Assembly (NCBI RefSeq): GCF_022965805.1
Contig: NC_133104.1
Span: 19,887,071-19,951,070 of the forward strand
Direction: 5' to 3'
DNA from: Primulina eburnea
Lineage: Eukaryota > Streptophyta > Magnoliopsida > Lamiales > Gesneriaceae
Length of the DNA stretch: 64,000 nucleotides
Shown here: piece by piece, positions 14,125 through 25,971 of the stretch
How positions within the stretch are numbered: the stretch's first letter is position 1
How the letters are laid out: each line of letters begins with the position of its first letter
The notes under the pieces: model-generated
Database searches by the model: none
Told to the model about the DNA's origin: nothing
Seen by the model: the letters and a program-made list of their open reading frames with translations, nothing else
Translations under genes and position numbers: made by a program

Positions 14125-15938
14125 CCAATGCATCACAAATTATTGCTCGGAAAGAAGGTTCGGCGCCCGAGCGGTAGATTTCGACCGCCCGAGCGCCAAG
14201 GGTGCGATTTGGAATTCCGGACAGTATGTTCGGCGCCCGAGCGGTACATTTCGACCGCTCGAGCGCCACCCGGAAATCATGAAAGGTAGCCACGTTTCAA
14301 TTTCATGCAAGACGGATATATATATACATATAAACGTTTGTAATCCCTCAGAAATCAGAAACAAAGATCGAGAAAAGGGTTCAGAATAAGAGTTGAAAAT
14401 CCTTACGCCTTTTTCGAGAAATCCGTCCGTCTGAATTAGAATCCGAATTCAGTACCGTGTTCCTATCAACACAGGCTACAAATGGACGTAAGTTTTGTTA
14501 CGTTTAGACATGCTTTGAGTTTATGAGGTGGTCAGAATTGAATAGGATTCATATATGATGTTCTTGTCATGTTAGACATCATAGAATCGAAGTCAGAATA
14601 AGAAACAGAGTGTTTATATAATTGTTATGATTTTTGGAGTTGATTTGACACAGATTATGAATTCCAGTATTATATTGTGATGTTCAGAACTGACGGGGTT
14701 ATTCAGGTTGTATTGTTATGCCGTCGAAACATCAGTTGATTTATATTGATCAGATTTTGTACTGAATTGGGTATTGATCAGAACAGATTGTGTTTTGAGC
14801 TGCACATTGATACAGTGTATTTATTCTGGTCATTTCAGATTGAAGATGGACAGACTGGACTTCAAGACTTCGTCTTCCTCAGACGGGGAAGATAAAGGTA
14901 TAATTCATGTGATATCTGGGAAGATATAACTCAAATCAGATCTTATTTGAGTTTCCCAATAAAATCACATACTAGACTATTATTTATGTTTTGATGTGAT
15001 TGTTTATAGATTTGTTTATAGAACTTGTATACAAATCTTGCTATGCTTTGTTTACAGATCTTGTGGCATTGCATTAGAATGATTATGTTTGTTTACAGAT
15101 TGTGTATTCATGCATTAAGATAGGACAGTCTGGAGATCAGGCAGACTTCTAGATGTTCGGCGATATCTCAGCTTAGGGGAAGATCACCGCCCCTATTGTA
15201 GATGCGGATACAGATCAGGCCGAAGTCTAGGAATAAGACGTACAGCACCTCGATTGGGAGGGTAGGTGACAGCCAGTGACGTCTTATTCACAACGGGATC
15301 CCTAGAGTTATAGATCGAGTCAAATCTAGACATGATTTGATTAGAACTGCATGCTTACATGGATGTGGCTCCTAGATCATGGGACCCATCGTTATTGCTT
15401 TCAGTTGTGCTAGCATGTTTTATGATTTAGATTGTTTATATGCATGTTTATCTGAATTGAGTTGCATGCTTATTTGATTTATTTCATAGATTATGAAATA
15501 TATTGTGTTTATACATGATCGCAGGGTTTATGAACTAGTGTGTTTATATACATGCTTACCATGTTTTATACTGGGATTTATTCTCACCGGAGTTATCCGG
15601 CTGTTGTCGTGTTTTGTATGTGTGCATGACAACAGGTGGGGCTGGATCAGGGTCGAGATGACGATGAGAGAAGACGAGTTAGCGTGGTGATTCCGGACTT
15701 ACAGTAGATTGGATTTTACTACTAGAACTTTAGTAGTGAACATTAGATTAGAATGTTGTACATTATTGTATGTTAATACTGAATTTGTATTTTTATATAC
15801 AGACATGTATAGTATTTAGATTCCATTACCTTCCGCAGTTATAATTTAAAAAGAAAATTTTTAGACCCTGTTTATCAGAACTGATAAATTTAAATCCCAA
15901 TAACGATTAAGAAGATTATTAGCGTCTGGGTCCCCACA
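14125..15938 (+). repeat. Element B left LTR, 5'-truncated (copy 1)
   Basis: Matches 41341-43154 at a constant offset of 27216. The first 171 bp, including the TGTAATGCCCG terminus and part of the inverted-repeat cluster, are missing because of the joint at 14124/14125. The LTR ends GGGTCCCCACA at 15938, six bases before the primer binding site. It contains the putative Gag first exon at 14846-14897. Confidence 0.9.
14846..14897 (+). CDS. Putative LTR-encoded first exon of element B Gag (copy 1)
   Basis: An ATG seven bases after a TTTCAG acceptor opens 17 codons of a Ser/Asp-rich peptide containing TSSSSDG. It ends AAAG/GTATAA with one base of the next codon. Joined to the acceptor TTCAG at 16309, that base completes a codon with the first two bases of the gag exon and the frame stays open. 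The same exon, boundaries and phase occur in the diverged element C. Predicted from sequence only. Confidence 0.55.
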
Positions 15939-15943
15939 ACAGG

Positions 15944-15956
15944 TGGTATCAGAGCC
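15944..15956 (+). other. Primer binding site, initiator Met tRNA type (element B copy 1)
   Basis: TGGTATCAGAGCC lies five bases after the LTR end. It matches the usual plant LTR-element site complementary to the 3' end of initiator tRNA-Met. Confidence 0.9.
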
Positions 15957-16309
15957 GATAGTTCCTTTAGACTTAGATTATCAGAGCGATAGATCCTTTA
16001 GATCGAGATAGCCAGAACTGATAGAACCTTTAGATTGAGTTAGATTGAGATAGAAGAGAATGAGCGGGGTAGATTGAATTTCTTTCCTTGCATGTGATTG
16101 CTAGCATGAGAATTATTTCAATGTTGATTTACATTGTGTGTGCTAGCATGATTTATTGCTTTCCCTATTACATGTTGTTTGTTATCTGAGTTGATTGCAG
16201 CATGTAATTATTAAGCCTGGATCAGAACCGAGTCTGAATCAGAGGTATATGATCAGAGGAGGGCTGAGACAGAGTGTATAGATGGTGTACTAATCTGTTT
16301 GATATTCAG

Positions 16310-17232
16310 ATATAGCTCCCCGAAGGATTCCTGAAAAAGGCAGTACTTCGTATGATCAGATAGATAGATCAGAATCTCAGATAGATGTGTCAGAAACTCC
16401 AATGGAAACGAAGTTGAGAGAATTTCAGTTACTTCAGCCACCGATTCTAAGTGGTATTGAGACAGCGGAAGATTGTCAGAACTGGTTGGATGACATAGAA
16501 ATACTGGTCGATTTACTGGATTGTACCGATGAACATAAAGTTAAATTGGTATTTCTCCAGTTACGAGGGGCTGCCAGAAGTTGGTGGGTTACCATGAAAG
16601 GAGTATTAACACAACGTGGTACTATGATCACGTGGGAAGTCTTCAGAGCTGAATTCTACCAAAGGTTTTTCTCCGTTTCGTATCGGGAGGACAAAAGAGC
16701 AGAATTTGAGAATTTGAGACAAGGCCTATTGAATATTGACGAATATGCTGCTAAATTCTCTACGCTACTGCATTTTGCTCTTCATTTGGCTGGAAATGAC
16801 GAAGCTGTAGTGAATCAGTTCGTCAGAGGATTGAATTCAGAAATAGTTGCATTGATGAACATGCAGCAACCTTATCATTTTGCTGATGCGTTGAGTAAAG
16901 CAAGGAGGGCGGAGGCGAGTCTGATTAGACAATTGGGAAGATTGAGCGTGAAGCAATCCCAGACACAGCAATCCCCTCTCCGATTTGATCACGGCAGTAC
17001 GAGTGGGAAGCAAGAGTTGCTGAAAGCTCGAAAGAAATCGTTCAAGAAATTAGGAGATGGTTCCTCTAGTTCCAGTGGTTCTAGCCCGAGCTATACTGGG
17101 GTGTATTGCAGAACTTGTGGGGGGAGACATTCCACAGAGCAATGCCAGGGAGTGATTGGTACTTGCCATATCTGCAGACAACAGGGACACTTTGCTAGAG
17201 TCTGTCCCCAGAAGGGTCCTCGAAGATTTTAG
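16310..17232 (+). CDS. gag: Gag of gag-only LTR element B (copy 1)
   Basis: Retrotransposon Gag, the capsid and nucleocapsid protein. The region after the first Met of the frame has the Retrotrans_gag pattern (NWLDDIEIL, AARSWW, FYQRFF, FENLRQG, QFVRGL). A Ser-rich linker follows, then two zinc knuckles near the C terminus (CRTCGGRHSTEQC and CHICRQQGHFARVC). The frame is open from 16303 to the TAG at 17230, but its first in-frame ATG is at 16402. Element C has an ATG upstream, where B reads ATT. The likely solution is splicing from the LTR exon at 14846-14897 to the acceptor ending at 16309. No protease or polymerase follows, so mobilisation would have to be in trans. Confidence 0.85.
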
Positions 17233-19746
17233 AGAGCAGAGTCATTGGTGATAATGACAGAAGAACAGACCCCGAACATCATAGGTACTATTTCTTTATG
17301 ATTATATTGCATATATATTGATACGTACTAATGCATTTTTATGAGTATCTATGATTGATTAGCATGGAGATATGCTGTACCTATTGGGTTTGTTGTACTG
17401 TAGTATTATTTTCCTTGATGGTTGAGGAAAATGATGATATCTAAGATTTTTATGATATATATATATATACTACAGTAATATAAAAATGAGGTGAATAGAT
17501 TGTGCTGTACTTGTGTTGTTGATGATCTGATTTAATTGCATTACTGATATGGAGATGGTGAACAAGTACAGAGATATGGTAGAAATTGACCTAGAAATGG
17601 TAAGATTCAGACCAGATCTGGCTGATAAACGGAGATTTTCCGATAAGGATTCTAGATTCAGAATTCCTGTGATAGATGCATTGTTGATGACTCGATTAAT
17701 ACAGAAAGGAACAGATGGTATCCTTATGTATTCAGTAGACCTACTGAAATCGAGTTTAGCAACTACAGATTTGATAGTTACGTAAGGATTGATTGATATT
17801 TGCCTAGATAAGATTTCAGATGTGTTGATATCAGAAAGGTAGATTTCAGAATTGAATCGATACCAGGTAATGGTTATATACTAGAATTCAGTACAGAATG
17901 ATATGAAAGATTAATAGAAGGGTACAGATTGCTAAGTCTTAGATTCAGGGATATTCAGATAAGTTTATGCTGGTTATATCTATGATATTTGATATGTTAA
18001 CAGCATCCGATTGATCCAATGGAATATTTGAAGATTTTATTGAATATTCAGAGAACCGTGATTATTGTATACAGAAATTAGTCAGGTATGAATCATAACT
18101 GAAGCAGATTGTATTCAGAATATGTGATATCTGCAGTTTGTATACCGATTTAATTGCACAGTTGAGACAGAAATTAGCGACTGTACACGATACAGGTAAC
18201 AGATATATCAGAATTAGCAGAAATGTCAGAAAGTCAGAATTTCTGAGTTTTACAGATTTCCTTATTCTCTTATTCCCTTATTATGTTATATCTACTTGCG
18301 TATTGTGATTGATCTAAATCAGTATTTGAGACATCTTATATTGTTTGGGAGCATATTTTATTTGCAGATGAGGTATGACAGATGATTTGGGCACTGTGAA
18401 GATTGATCAGTAGGCAGAATTATCAGTGTTGCCAGCAATCGTTGTTTTATGAGTTTTCTTAAACTCACTAGATCTGTATATGTTGTCTTTATTTCGAATC
18501 TGACTGTTATTACTGTGGTTTGCATGTATGTTTGATACAGAATATTGTAAACAGTTGAGAGTTGCAACAGTTCAGAAATGTTATATCAGAATGTTTCAGA
18601 ATTGTATAACAGAATTTGATATCTGTAGTCAGAGCCGAATACCAGGTAGGTATTTCTTCTTTATTATTTTTTATTATTAACTGATTGTTTATACAGAATA
18701 GTTCGAATCGGAAAGCACAGATAGTGTCATAAATGCACAGTAGTGGGTTCAGTTTTCATTCTGATGATTGTGAATGTATGATATTCGAACAGATAGTTGT
18801 AATATAGACAGAGTATATCAGTTATGGCTGAATTTGTACGGAAATGTTGGCAGAAATCATACTGATAAGTCTGAATCGCTAACAGAAAAAGACAGAAAGA
18901 TAGAAATTAAAAGAGTATTACAGATTTTGTATATTTCTGAATAGAAATAGGAGTACATTTCTATGGCTTTCGTAATGAAAGTACCGTCATTTTCTCCAGA
19001 TTGAGATATGATATGATTATGATTGACAGATTACTCAATCCATATCTATCAGTTTGTACCAGATTACGTGCAAACAGAACTAGATGACATAGATCGATGT
19101 CAAAGAAATGTTCAGATGGAACAGAAAATTTAAGTAGATTATATCAGATTGTAATTTTGATTGAGTTTGTACTTGTGATAGAAGATATCATGAGCTCTTT
19201 CGCAGATTTTTCACAGATTGACAGATAGTCAGAGGGTATTATCCAGATATTGGAAGATATTGGCAGAACTTTAGTACTGGATGTTAGTACTCAGTATGAT
19301 GATTTATTGTCAATATATGAATTACTGTATGACAATAGTTATCAAGATAGTTCAGAATGAACAGATTAAAGTAAACCAACATCGGATGATGATGATTGGT
19401 ATTTAAAGGCCGAAGATAGAATATATCCTTGGTGTGGGATTAGCAGGTTTGATAACAACTGCTAGTATTGTTTTATTATGAACTGTGAGTGGTTTATACG
19501 GATGTTGTATAACCAACATGGCATGATTGATTCTGTCAGAGTTAGTTTAAGAAGTATTAGAATAGTATACTTTATGAAATTTTATTCCAGAATTGAAATC
19601 AAAGATTGATACAAGAAAGAGATTTCAGAATGGATTCATTAAGAGAGGAGTTTGGATGTTAAACTCTATTATACATTTCTTCTCTTATATTTGAAATTGA
19701 TTGCTTATGAGTTCGAGGACGAACTCAGATCTAAGAGGGGGAGAAA
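17233..19746 (+). repeat. Element B internal non-coding region (copy 1)
   Basis: About 2.5 kb between gag and the right LTR. I find no reverse transcriptase, integrase or protease motif in any frame. The sequence is AT-rich with a striking density of CAGA, TTCAG and ATCAG words. It ends in the polypurine tract TAAGAGGGGGAGAAA immediately before the right LTR. Confidence 0.85.
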
Positions 19747-21152
19747 TGTAATGCCCGATATTTAATCATTATAATCAGACGTTGATTAATTGACATGATT
19801 GAGATTATAAGAACTCAAATGAACCGATATGACAAGGCCGGGCGTCGTTGCACTTGTTAGCCAAGTATTTGGGCAGAAACTTCGGCGCTCGAGCAGTAGA
19901 AAAGCACCGCCCGAGCGCCAATGCATCACAAATTATTGCTCGGACAGAAGGTTCGGCGCCCGGGCGGTAGATTTCGACCGCCCGAGCGCCAAGGGTGCGA
20001 TTTGGAATTCCGGACAGTATGTTCGGCGCCCGAGCGGTACATTTCGACCGCTCGAGCGCCACCCGGAAATCATGAAAGGTAGCCACGTTTCAATTTCATG
20101 CAAGACGGATATATATATACATATAAACGTTTGTAATCCCTCAGAAATCAAAAACAAAGATCGAGAAAAGGGTTCAGAATAAGAGTTGAAAATCCTTACG
20201 CCTTTTTCGAGAAATCCGTCCGTCTGAATTAGAATCCGACTTCAGTACCGTGTTCCTATCAACACAGGCTACAACTGGACGTAAGTTTTGTTACGTTTAG
20301 ACATGCTTTGAGTTTATGAGGTGGTCAGAATTGAATAGGATTCATATATGATGTTCTTGTCATGTTAGACATCATAGAATCGAAGTCAGAATAAGAAACA
20401 GAGTGTTTATATAATTGTTATGATTTTTGGAGTTGATTTGACACAGATTATGAATTCCAGTATTATATTGTGATGTTCAGAACTGACGGGGTTATTCAGG
20501 TTGTATTGTTATGCCGTCGAAACATCAGTTGATTTATATTGATCAGATTTTGTACTGAATTGGGTATTGATCAGAACAGATTGTGTTTTGAGCTGCACAT
20601 TGATACAGTGTATTTATTCTGGTCATTTCAGATTGAAGATGGACAGACTGGACTTCGAGACTTCGTCTTCCTCAGACGGGGAAGATAAAGGTATTATTCA
20701 TGTGATATCTGGGAAGATATAACTCAAATCAGATCTTATTTGAGTTTCCCAATAAAATCACATACTAGACTATTATTTATGTTTTGATGTGATTGTTTAT
20801 AGATTTGTTTATAGAACTTGTATACAAATCTTGCTATGCTTTGTTTACAGATCTTGTGGCATTGCATTAGAATGATTATGTTTGTTTACAGATTGTGTAT
20901 TCATGCATTAAGATAGGACAGTCTGGAGATCAGGCAAACATCTAGATGTTCGGCGATATCTCAGCTTAGGGGAAGATCACCGCCCCTATTGTAGATGCGG
21001 ATACAGATCAGGCCGAAGTCTAGGAATAAGACGTACAACACCTCGATTGGGAGGGTAGGTGACAGCCAGTGACATCTTATTCACAACGGGATCCCTAGAG
21101 TTATAGATCGAGTCAAGTCTAGACATGATTTGATTAGAACTGCATGCTTACA
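19747..21152 (+). repeat. Element B right LTR, 3'-truncated (copy 1)
   Basis: TGTAATGCCCGATATTTAAT starts directly after the polypurine tract. It matches the left LTR with about 1% differences by eye, then stops at GCATGCTTACA, losing the last ~590 bp present in the left LTR. Chromovirus A LTR sequence (AAGGTATTAAATATC) follows at once. Confidence 0.9.
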
Positions 21153-21597
21153 AAGGTATTAAATATCTCGCCCATACTTACACCGTGGGTGCGGTCACAC
21201 AAGCACCGCGGGTGCGCTAAGCTCACGGCATTCCAACAAAATTCCCATGCACGATCACCGCGGGTGCGGTGCTACAATTACCGCGGGTGCAGTCTCACCG
21301 CGGGTGCGGTGCTTACACTGCCGCGGGTGCGGTGTCCTCACGGTAAAACCATCAAAATTCAACATAAATGACCGCGGGTGCGGTCCTTGCAAGGGTGCAG
21401 GTGCGGTACCACTTCGGCCAAGAACAAACCAAGGCAACTGAAAATCGAACCGAAACACTGAAACGAACAACCAACAACATCTAATACCTCAAGACAACAA
21501 TAACCAATAATACTAATGCCCAAAACACAACTCTAAACATCTAAATCATAAAACCCAATAAACACAATAAAGCTTAACACCGGGCTCGGCTATTACA
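21153..21597 (-). repeat. Chromovirus A 5' LTR, outer segment (copy 1)
   Basis: Identical in layout to 48369-48813. It contains the CCGCGGGTGCGGT cluster and ends GGCTCGGCTATTACA. The following GATTT is the right-hand target-site copy and runs in phase into the satellite. On the minus strand this is the start of the LTR (TGTAATAGCCGAG). Confidence 0.9.
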
Positions 21598-22184
21598 GAT
21601 TTGTTCTTTAGAGAAGTCGCTAGGTTGCTTGGCATGCCTAGGACTATTGTTTCTGGTCGCGATGTTAAATTCTTGAGTTACTTTTGGAAGACTTTATGGG
21701 CTGATCTTGGCAAAAAAATTGTTGTTTTCTACTACTTGTCATCCTCAAACTGATGGACAAACTGAAGTTGTCAATAGAACTTTGGGAACACCTTTGCGTG
21801 CTATTCTTAAAAAGAACTTGGATTGACAATTCTATGGACTTTATTTTGGGGTTGCCTAGGACTAAGAAGGGGAGGGATTCTATTTTTGTTGTTGTGGATA
21901 GATTCTCTAAGATGGGACATTTTATAGCTTGTCATAAAACCGATGATGCTTCAAACATTGCAGATTTGTTCTTTAGAGAAGTCGCTAGGTTGCATGGCAT
22001 GCGTAGGACTATTGTTTCTGGTCGCGATGTTAAATTCTTGAGTTACTTTTGGAAGACTTTATGGCTAAACTTGGCACAAAATTGTTGTTTTTTACTACTT
22101 GTCATTCTCAAACAGATGGACAAACTGAAGTTGTCAATAGAACTTTGAGAACACTTTTGCGTGCTATTCTTAAAAAGAACTTGG

Positions 22185-25097
22185 ATTGACATTTCTATGG
22201 ACTTTAGTTTGGGGTTGCCTAGGCCTAAGAAGAGGAGGGATTCTATTTTTGTAGTTGTGGATAGATTCTCTAAGATGACACATTTTATAGCTTGTCATGA
22301 AACCGATGATTCTTCAAACATTGCGGATTTGTTCTTTAGAGAAGTCTCTAGGTTGCATGGCATGCCTAGGACTTTTGTTTCTTGTCGCGATGTTAAATTC
22401 TTGAGTTACTTTTGGAAGACTTTATGGGCTCAACTTGGTACAAAATTATTGTTTTCTACTACTTGTCATTGTCAAACAGATAGACAAACTGAAGTTGTCA
22501 ATTGAACTTTGAGAACACTTTTGCGTGCTATTCTTAAAAAGAACTTGGATTGACATTTCTATGGACTTTAGTTTGGGGTTGCCTAGGCCTAAGAAGAGGA
22601 GGGATTCTATTTTTGTTTTTGTGGATATATTCTCTAAGATGGCACATTTTATAGCTTGTCATGAAACCGATGATGCTTCAAACATTGCGGATTTGTTCTT
22701 TAGAGAAGTCGCTAGGTTGCATGGCATGCCTAGGACTATTGTTTCTGGTCGCGATGTTATATTCTTGAGTTACTTTTGGAAGACTTTATGGGCTAAACTT
22801 GGCACAAAATTGTTGTTTTCTACTACTTGTCATCCTCAAACGGATGGACAAACTGAAGTTGTCAATAGAACTTTGGGAACTCTTTTGCATGCTATACTTA
22901 AAAATAACTTGGATTGACATTTCGGATGGACTTTATTTTGGCGTTGCCTAGGACTAAAAAGGGGAGGGATTCTATTTTTGTTGTTGTGGATAGATTTTTT
23001 AAGATGGCACATTTTATAGATTGTCATAAAACCGATGATGCTTCAAACATTGCGGATTTGTTCTTTAGAGAAGTCGCTAGGTTGCATGGCATGCCTAGGA
23101 CTATTGTTTCTCGTCGCAATGTTAAATTCTTGAGTTACTTTTGGAATAATTTATGGGCTAAACTTGGCACAAAATTGTTGTTTTCTACTACTTGTCATCC
23201 TCAAACGGATGGACAAACTGAAGTTGTCAATGGAACTTTGGGAACAGCTTTGCGTGCTATTCTTAAAAAGAACTTGGATTGACTATTCTATGGACTTTAT
23301 TTTGGGGTTGCCTAGGACTAAGAAGGAGAGGGATTCTATTTTTGTTGTTGTGGATAGATTCTCTAAGATGGCACATTTTATAGCTTGTCATAAAACCGAT
23401 GATGCTTCAAATATTGCGGATTTGTTCTTTAGAGAAGTCGTTAGGTTGTTTGGCTTGCCTAGGACTATTGTTTTTGGTCGCGATGTTAAATTCTTGAGTT
23501 ACTTTTGGAAGACTTTATGGGCTGAACTTGGCACAAAATTGTTGTTTTCTACTACTTGTCATCCTCAAACTGATGGACAAACTGAAGTTGTCAATAGAAC
23601 TTTGGGAACACCTTTGCGTGCTATTCTTAAAAAGAACTTGGATTGACAATTCTATGGACTTTATTTTGGGGTTGCCTAGGACTAAGAAGGGGAGGGATTC
23701 TATTTTTGTTGTTGTGGATAGATTCTCTAAGATGGCACATTTTATAGCTTGTCATAAAACCGATGATGCTTCAAACATTGCGGATTTGTTCTTTAGAGAA
23801 GTCGCTAGGTTGCATGGCATGCGTAGGACTATTGTTTCTGGTCGCGATGTTAAATTCTTGAGTTACTTTTGGAAGACTTTATGGGCTAAACTTGGCACAA
23901 AATTGTTGTTTTCTACTACTTGTCATTCTCAAACAGATGGACAAACTGAAGTTGTCAATAGAACTTTGAGAACACTTTTGCGTGCTATTCTTAAAAAGAA
24001 CTTGGATTGACATTTCTATGGACTTTAGTTTGGGGTTGCCTAGGCCTAAGAAGAGGAGGGATTCTATTTTTGTAGTTGTGGATAGATTCTCTAAGATGCC
24101 ACATTTTATAGCTTGTCATGAAACCGATGATGCTTCAAACATTGCGGATTTGTTCTTTAGAGAAGTCGCTAGGTTGCATGTCATGCCTAGGACTATTGTT
24201 TCTCGTCACAATGTTAAATTTTTGAGTTACTTTTGGAATAATTTTTGGGCTAAACTTGGCAGAAAATTGTTGTTTTCTACTACTTGTCATCCTCAAACGG
24301 ATGGACAAACTGAAGTTGTCAATAAAACTTTGGGAACACTTTTTCGTGCTATTCTTAAAAGGAACTTGAATTGAAATTTCTATGGACTTTAGTTTGGGGT
24401 TGCCTAGGCCTAAGAAGAGGAGGGATTCTATTTTTGTTGTTGTGGATAGATTTTCTAAGATGGCACATTTTATAGCTTGTCCTAAAAGCGATGATGCTTC
24501 AAACATTGCGAATTTGTTCTTTAGAGAAGTCGCTAGGTTGCATGGCATCCGTAGGACTATTGTTTCTGGTCGCGAAGTTAAATTCTTGAGTTACTTTTGG
24601 AAGACTTTATGGGCTAAACTTGGCACAAAATTGTTGTTTTCTACTACTTGTCATTCTCAAACAGATGGACAAACTGAAGTTGTCAATAGAACTTTGAGAA
24701 CACTTTTGCGTGCTATTCTTAAAAAGAACTTGGATTGACATTTCTATGGACTTTAGTTTGGGGTTGCCTAGGCCTAAGAAGAGGAGGGATTCTATTTTTG
24801 TAGTTGTGGATAGATTCTCTAAGATGCCACATTTTATAGCTTGTCATGAAACCGATGATGCTTCAAACATTGCGGATTTGTTCTTTAGAGAAGTCGCTAG
24901 GTTGCATGGCATGCCTAGGACTATTGTTTCTCGTCGCAATGTTAAATTTTTAAGTTACTTTTGGAATAATTTATGGGCTAAACTTGGCACAAAATTGTTG
25001 TTTTTTACTACTTGTCATTCTCAAACAGATGGACAAACTGAAGTTGTCAATAGAACTTTGAGAACACTTTTGCGTGCTATTCTTAAAAAGAACTTGG
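22185..25097 (+). repeat. Satellite higher-order repeat unit, array 1 copy
   Basis: Eight distinguishable monomers (2913 bp) in the order described for 49401-52313, to which this copy corresponds at the 27216-bp offset. Two single-base differences were noticed between the copies (near 23312 and 24208). Confidence 0.85.
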
Positions 25098-25966
25098 ATT
25101 GACATTTCTATGGACTTTAGTTTGGGGTTGCCTAGGCCTAAGAAGAGGAGGGATTCTATTTTTGTAGTTGTGGATAGATTCTCTAAGATGACACATTTTA
25201 TAGCTTGTCATGAAACCGATGATTCTTCAAACATTGCGGATTTGTTCTTTAGAGAAGTCGCTAGGTTGCATGGCATGCCTAGGACTTTTGTTTCTTGTCG
25301 CGATGTTAAATTCTTGAGTTACTTTTGGAAGACTTTATGGGCTCAACTTGGTACAAAATTGTTGTTTTCTACTACTTGTCATTGTCAAACAGATAGATAA
25401 ACTGAAGTTGTCAATTGAACTTTGAGAACACTTTTGCGTGCTATTCTTAAAAAGAACTTGGATTGACATTTCTATGGACTTTAGTTTGGGGTTGCCTAGG
25501 CCTAAGAAGAGGAGGGATTCTATTTTTGTTTTTGTGGATATATTCTCTAAGATGGCACATTTTATAGCTTGTCATGAAACCGATGATGCTTCAAACATTG
25601 CGGATTTGTTCTTTAGAGAAGTCGCTAGGTTGCATGGCATGCCTTGGACTATTGTTTCTGGTCGCGATGTTATATTCTTGAGTTACTTTTGGAAGACTTT
25701 ATGGGCTAAACTTGGCACAAAATTGTTGTTTTCTACTACTTGTCATTCTCAAACGGATGGACAAACTGAAGTTGTCAATAGAACTTTGGGAACACCTTTG
25801 CGTGCTATTCTCAAAAAGAACTTGGATTCACAATTCTATGGACTTTATTTTGGGGTTGCCTAGGACTAAGAATGGGAGGGATTCTATTTTTGTTGTTGTG
25901 GATAGATTCTCTAAGATGGCACATTTTATAGCTTGTCATAAAACCGATGATGCTTCAAACATTGCG

Positions 25967-25971
25967 GATTT
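25967..25971. other. Target-site duplication GATTT, left copy (element A)
   Basis: GATTT directly precedes TGTGACACC and recurs directly after the opposite LTR end at 48814-48818. Removing the element and one copy restores an uninterrupted satellite monomer in correct phase. Five-base duplications are usual for Ty3/gypsy integration. Confidence 0.93.

Larger units (their letters stand above)
21598..25971 (+). repeat. Integrase-derived satellite, array 1 (about 12 x 364 bp)
   Basis: Head-to-tail monomers of 364 bp (one type is 365 bp). Each encodes a Ty3/gypsy integrase core fragment: [82 protein letters not shown]. Because 364 is 3x121+1, each monomer is in the next reading frame, and a stop follows most units. 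The catalytic triad is broken: the first Asp (MDF) and the Glu (QTE) remain, but the second Asp is Gly, Arg or Cys in every monomer. From the left edge to about 25787 it is nearly identical to 48814-53003. The last ~180 bp belong to the monomer interrupted by element A. Confidence 0.96.

Noticed and set aside
19805..20182. GC-rich frames of 74-117 codons over the B LTR cluster
   Set aside because: Readings of the inverted repeats in the U3 region, present on both strands at once; not credible proteins.
23164..24010. Overlapping 160-codon frames across satellite monomers as a family of tandem genes
   Set aside because: They arise because each 364-bp monomer shifts frame by one. The first ~35 codons are an out-of-frame reading of the previous unit, the integrase triad is broken, and there is no promoter or start context.
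22185..25097. CRISPR-like array
   Set aside because: Repeats are 364 bp with no spacers, the context is plant retroelements, and the repeat is clearly integrase-derived.
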